Assembly: GCA_039933315.1 (NCBI GenBank)
Contig: JBDTOI010000175.1
Coordinates: 1 to 8,316, forward strand
Direction of reading: 5' to 3'
Origin: DASXRU01 sp039933315
GTDB lineage: Bacteria; Acidobacteriota; Blastocatellia; Pyrinomonadales; Pyrinomonadaceae
Length of the DNA: 8,316 nucleotides
Shown: positions 6,667 through 8,316 of the stretch, piece after piece
How positions within the stretch are numbered: position 1 is the first letter of the stretch
How the letters are laid out: each line of letters starts with the position of its first letter
The notes under the pieces: generated by a model
Told to the model about the DNA's origin: nothing
Database searches by the model: none
Seen by the model: only the letters and a program-made list of their open reading frames with translations
Made by a program: the position numbers and the translations under genes

Positions 6667-8316
6667 TTAGCGGATGCGTACGGTGAAGGCGACGCTGCCA
6701 GTGTTATTGGGAGCGGTTGCGCTGAGCGTTCCGGCGAAAGTCCATCTGACATTCGTGACCAGCCGATCGTAACCAGCGGGCGCGCCGCCCCCAGCGCTGA
6801 CCGGAGTATAGGTCCAGGTGGTCCCGCCATCGTTGGAGTATTCGAAAGTAGCTACGAGACCGGTGGTTCCGGGGGTACTCGTCAATGAGCCAACCTTAAA
6901 GTCCACGTTATGCAGCACCCTTTCGAGCGGATCTGCGTTTGCAGTGTTGGGATCTACGATGACGAAGTTACTCGCCGGCTGTCCGCCAATATTGGTATAG
7001 ACGATAGTGTAATCAAGATCGGTGCCGGGCAACTGCACGCCGTTCGGGCTTACGCTCTTAACCAGGCCGACGTTGGGTGGTGTAGCGTTGTCAATCGTCG
7101 TTGGATCATTAGCCGTATTGTTCGAGACGTTGTTTTCGCCACCACCGGAAACCGCAGCTGAGTTTGTCACCGTCGCGGGCGCAGTGAGTGAGACGTCAAC
7201 GGTAAGAGTGATGGCCGGATAGCTGGCGCCGATGCCGAGCGCATCATTGCGAGTACAGGTTAAGGTGCCCAGCGCGCAGGTCCAGCCGGTGCCGCTAATG
7301 CCAGTTGCTGTCAGGCCGGCCGGCAGGGTGTCGGTGACGGTCACGACGCCACTGGTGGCCGCGAATCCGGAGTTGGTGGCAATGATTGAGTAAGTAGCGC
7401 CGACCTGGCCCTGGGTGAAGTTGCCGCTGTGTGACTTGGCGATGGTCAGGTCTGGCAACTGATTGATAGTGGTTGGATCAGTTGCCGAATCGTTTGTGGT
7501 ATTGGTCTGGCCGCCTCCTGAGACTGCGGCTGTGTTAGTGACGCTGGCGGCAGCATTGTTGGCCACATCCACTGTCAGGGTAATCACGGGATAGCTTGCG
7601 CCGGCGGCGAGCACATCATTCCGCGTGCAAGTTAAAGTTCCGAGGACGCACGCCCAGCCAGGGCCGCTGATGGCGGTAGCCGTTAGTCCGGCCGGTAGAG
7701 TATCTGTCACTGTGACGATGCCACTGGTAGCCACCGATCCGGAGTTGGTAGCTGTGATTGAGTAAGTCGCGCCGACCTGCCCCTGGGTAAAGTTCCCGGT
7801 ATGCGACTTGGCAATCGTCATATCCGGCAACTGAATAACGTTGGTGGGATCAGATGCCGTGTCGTTTGTAGTAATGATCTGGCCGCCACCGGAGACGTTC
7901 GCTGTGTTGGTGACGCTGGCAGGGGCATTATTGGCGACCGTGACGGTGACGATGATCGCTGGATAGCTGGCGCTCCCGCCAAGAGCATCGTTGCGAGTGC
8001 AGGTCAGAGTTCCCAGCACACAGGCCCAGCCAGTCCCGCCCATGGCGGTAGCCGTCAGTCCCGCGGGAAGCGTGTCGGTGACAGTGACCGTACCGCTGGT
8101 TGGGGCCGAGTTGGAGTTCGTCGCGATGATCGAGTAAGTAGCTCCCACCTGTCCCTGGTTAAAGTTCCCAGTGTGCGACTTAGCAATCGTCATATCCGGC
8201 AATTGAACAACGGTGGTTGGATCAGATGCCGCGTCGTTGGTAGTAACGATCTGGCCGCCACCGGAAACGTTGGCTGTATTGGTCACGCTGGCAGGGGCAT
8301 TATTGGCAACCGTGAC
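6667..8316 (-). CDS. DUF11-repeat surface/secreted protein, C-terminal part (N-terminus outside window)
   Basis: An open frame runs in from the right edge for 549 codons and stops at TAA 6669-6667. It consists of tandem beta-sandwich DUF11 domains (the conserved-repeat, Ig-like class found in large surface proteins). Each unit begins with QLPDMTIAKSHTGNF or a close variant, continues through QGQVGATYSI, VTVTDTLPAGLTATA and a Cys pair (CVLGTLTC), and ends near VTNTANVSGGGQ. Three units are complete and one is partial. The last ~140 residues, starting at PPNVGLVKSVSPNG, form a divergent domain with YSNDGGTTWTYTP and the end VAFTVRIR. There is no sorting tail such as LPXTG or PEP-CTERM and no C-terminal membrane segment. 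The regular Cys pairs suggest an oxidising, extracytoplasmic location. Exact function is unknown; adhesion, stalk or matrix roles are guesses. It need not be functionally linked to the oxidase operon. Confidence 0.88.
   Translation of the reverse strand, partial: VTVANNAPASVTNTANVSGGGQIVTTNDAASDPTTVVQLPDMTIAKSHTGNFNQGQVGATYSIIATNSNSAPTSGTVTVTDTLPAGLTATAMGGTGWACVLGTLTCTRNDALGGSASYPAIIVTVTVANNAPASVTNTANVSGGGQIITTNDTASDPTNVIQLPDMTIAKSHTGNFTQGQVGATYSITATNSGSVATSGIVTVTDTLPAGLTATAISGPGWACVLGTLTCTRNDVLAAGASYPVITLTVDVANNAAASVTNTAAVSGGGQTNTTNDSATDPTTINQLPDLTIAKSHSGNFTQGQVGATYSIIATNSGFAATSGVVTVTDTLPAGLTATGISGTGWTCALGTLTCTRNDALGIGASYPAITLTVDVSLTAPATVTNSAAVSGGGENNVSNNTANDPTTIDNATPPNVGLVKSVSPNGVQLPGTDLDYTIVYTNIGGQPASNFVIVDPNTANADPLERVLHNVDFKVGSLTSTPGTTGLVATFEYSNDGGTTWTYTPVSAGGGAPAGYDRLVTNVRWTFAGTLSATAPNNTGSVAFTVRIR
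7096..8316 (-). repeat. Tandem 372-bp (124-residue) repeats in the DUF11 gene
   Basis: Units lie at 8211-7840, 7839-7468 and 7467-7096, with part of another at 8316-8212. The period is exactly 372 bp: the marker CTGGCCGCC occurs at 8251, 7879 and 7507 on the plus strand, and its degenerate counterpart is at 7135. Protein identity is high between units, with most changes at a few variable loops. Nucleotide divergence is clearly greater between the second and third complete units than between the partial unit and the start of its neighbour. Confidence 0.92.

Noticed and set aside
7096..8316. Tandem repeats as a CRISPR or mobile element
   Set aside because: The 372-bp units are in frame, coding, and translate to DUF11 domains.

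Overview
All genes I can support lie on the minus strand, so the window reads right to left. Base composition is moderately high GC. Together with a Sec-exported gamma-glutamyltransferase, a large DUF11-repeat surface protein and an electron-chain flavoprotein/Fe-S oxidase, this suggests a Gram-negative-type environmental bacterium. The style of the genes resembles Acidobacteriota, but that assignment is a low-confidence guess without searches.

Layout from right to left. (1) 8316-6667: the C-terminal 549 residues of a secreted DUF11-repeat protein with three complete 124-residue tandem repeats, part of a fourth, and a divergent terminal domain. Its N-terminus is outside the window. (2) 6666-6525: a gap of about 140 bp, the only obvious place for a new promoter. 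(3) 6515-3612: one large flavoprotein in which glycolate-oxidase subunits GlcD and GlcE are fused end to end through an Ala/Thr/Gln-rich linker. (4) 3607-1853: a periplasmic gamma-glutamyltransferase (GGT), starting 4 nt after the GlcDE stop with its Shine-Dalgarno inside the GlcDE coding sequence. (5) 1798-1356: a hicA-hicB toxin-antitoxin pair with an ATGA overlap, lower in GC than its neighbours. (6) 1347-1 and beyond the edge: GlcF, the Fe-S subunit that partners GlcD/GlcE, starting at a TTG 8 nt after the hicB stop.

The simplest reading is one operon, glcDE-ggt-hicA-hicB-glcF. GlcDE would oxidise a D-2-hydroxy acid (glycolate, D-lactate or similar) on FAD and pass electrons through the 4Fe-4S and CCG domains of GlcF to the quinone pool. 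GGT would cleave gamma-glutamyl compounds such as glutathione in the periplasm. The unusual point is that ggt and a toxin-antitoxin module lie between two parts of one enzyme complex. In addition, the HicA here lacks the usual catalytic histidine, and glcF appears to depend on a TTG start next to the antitoxin stop codon. I see no RNA genes, CRISPR arrays, transposases or attachment sites. I found no clear-cut new system; the composite operon and the atypical HicA are the best leads.
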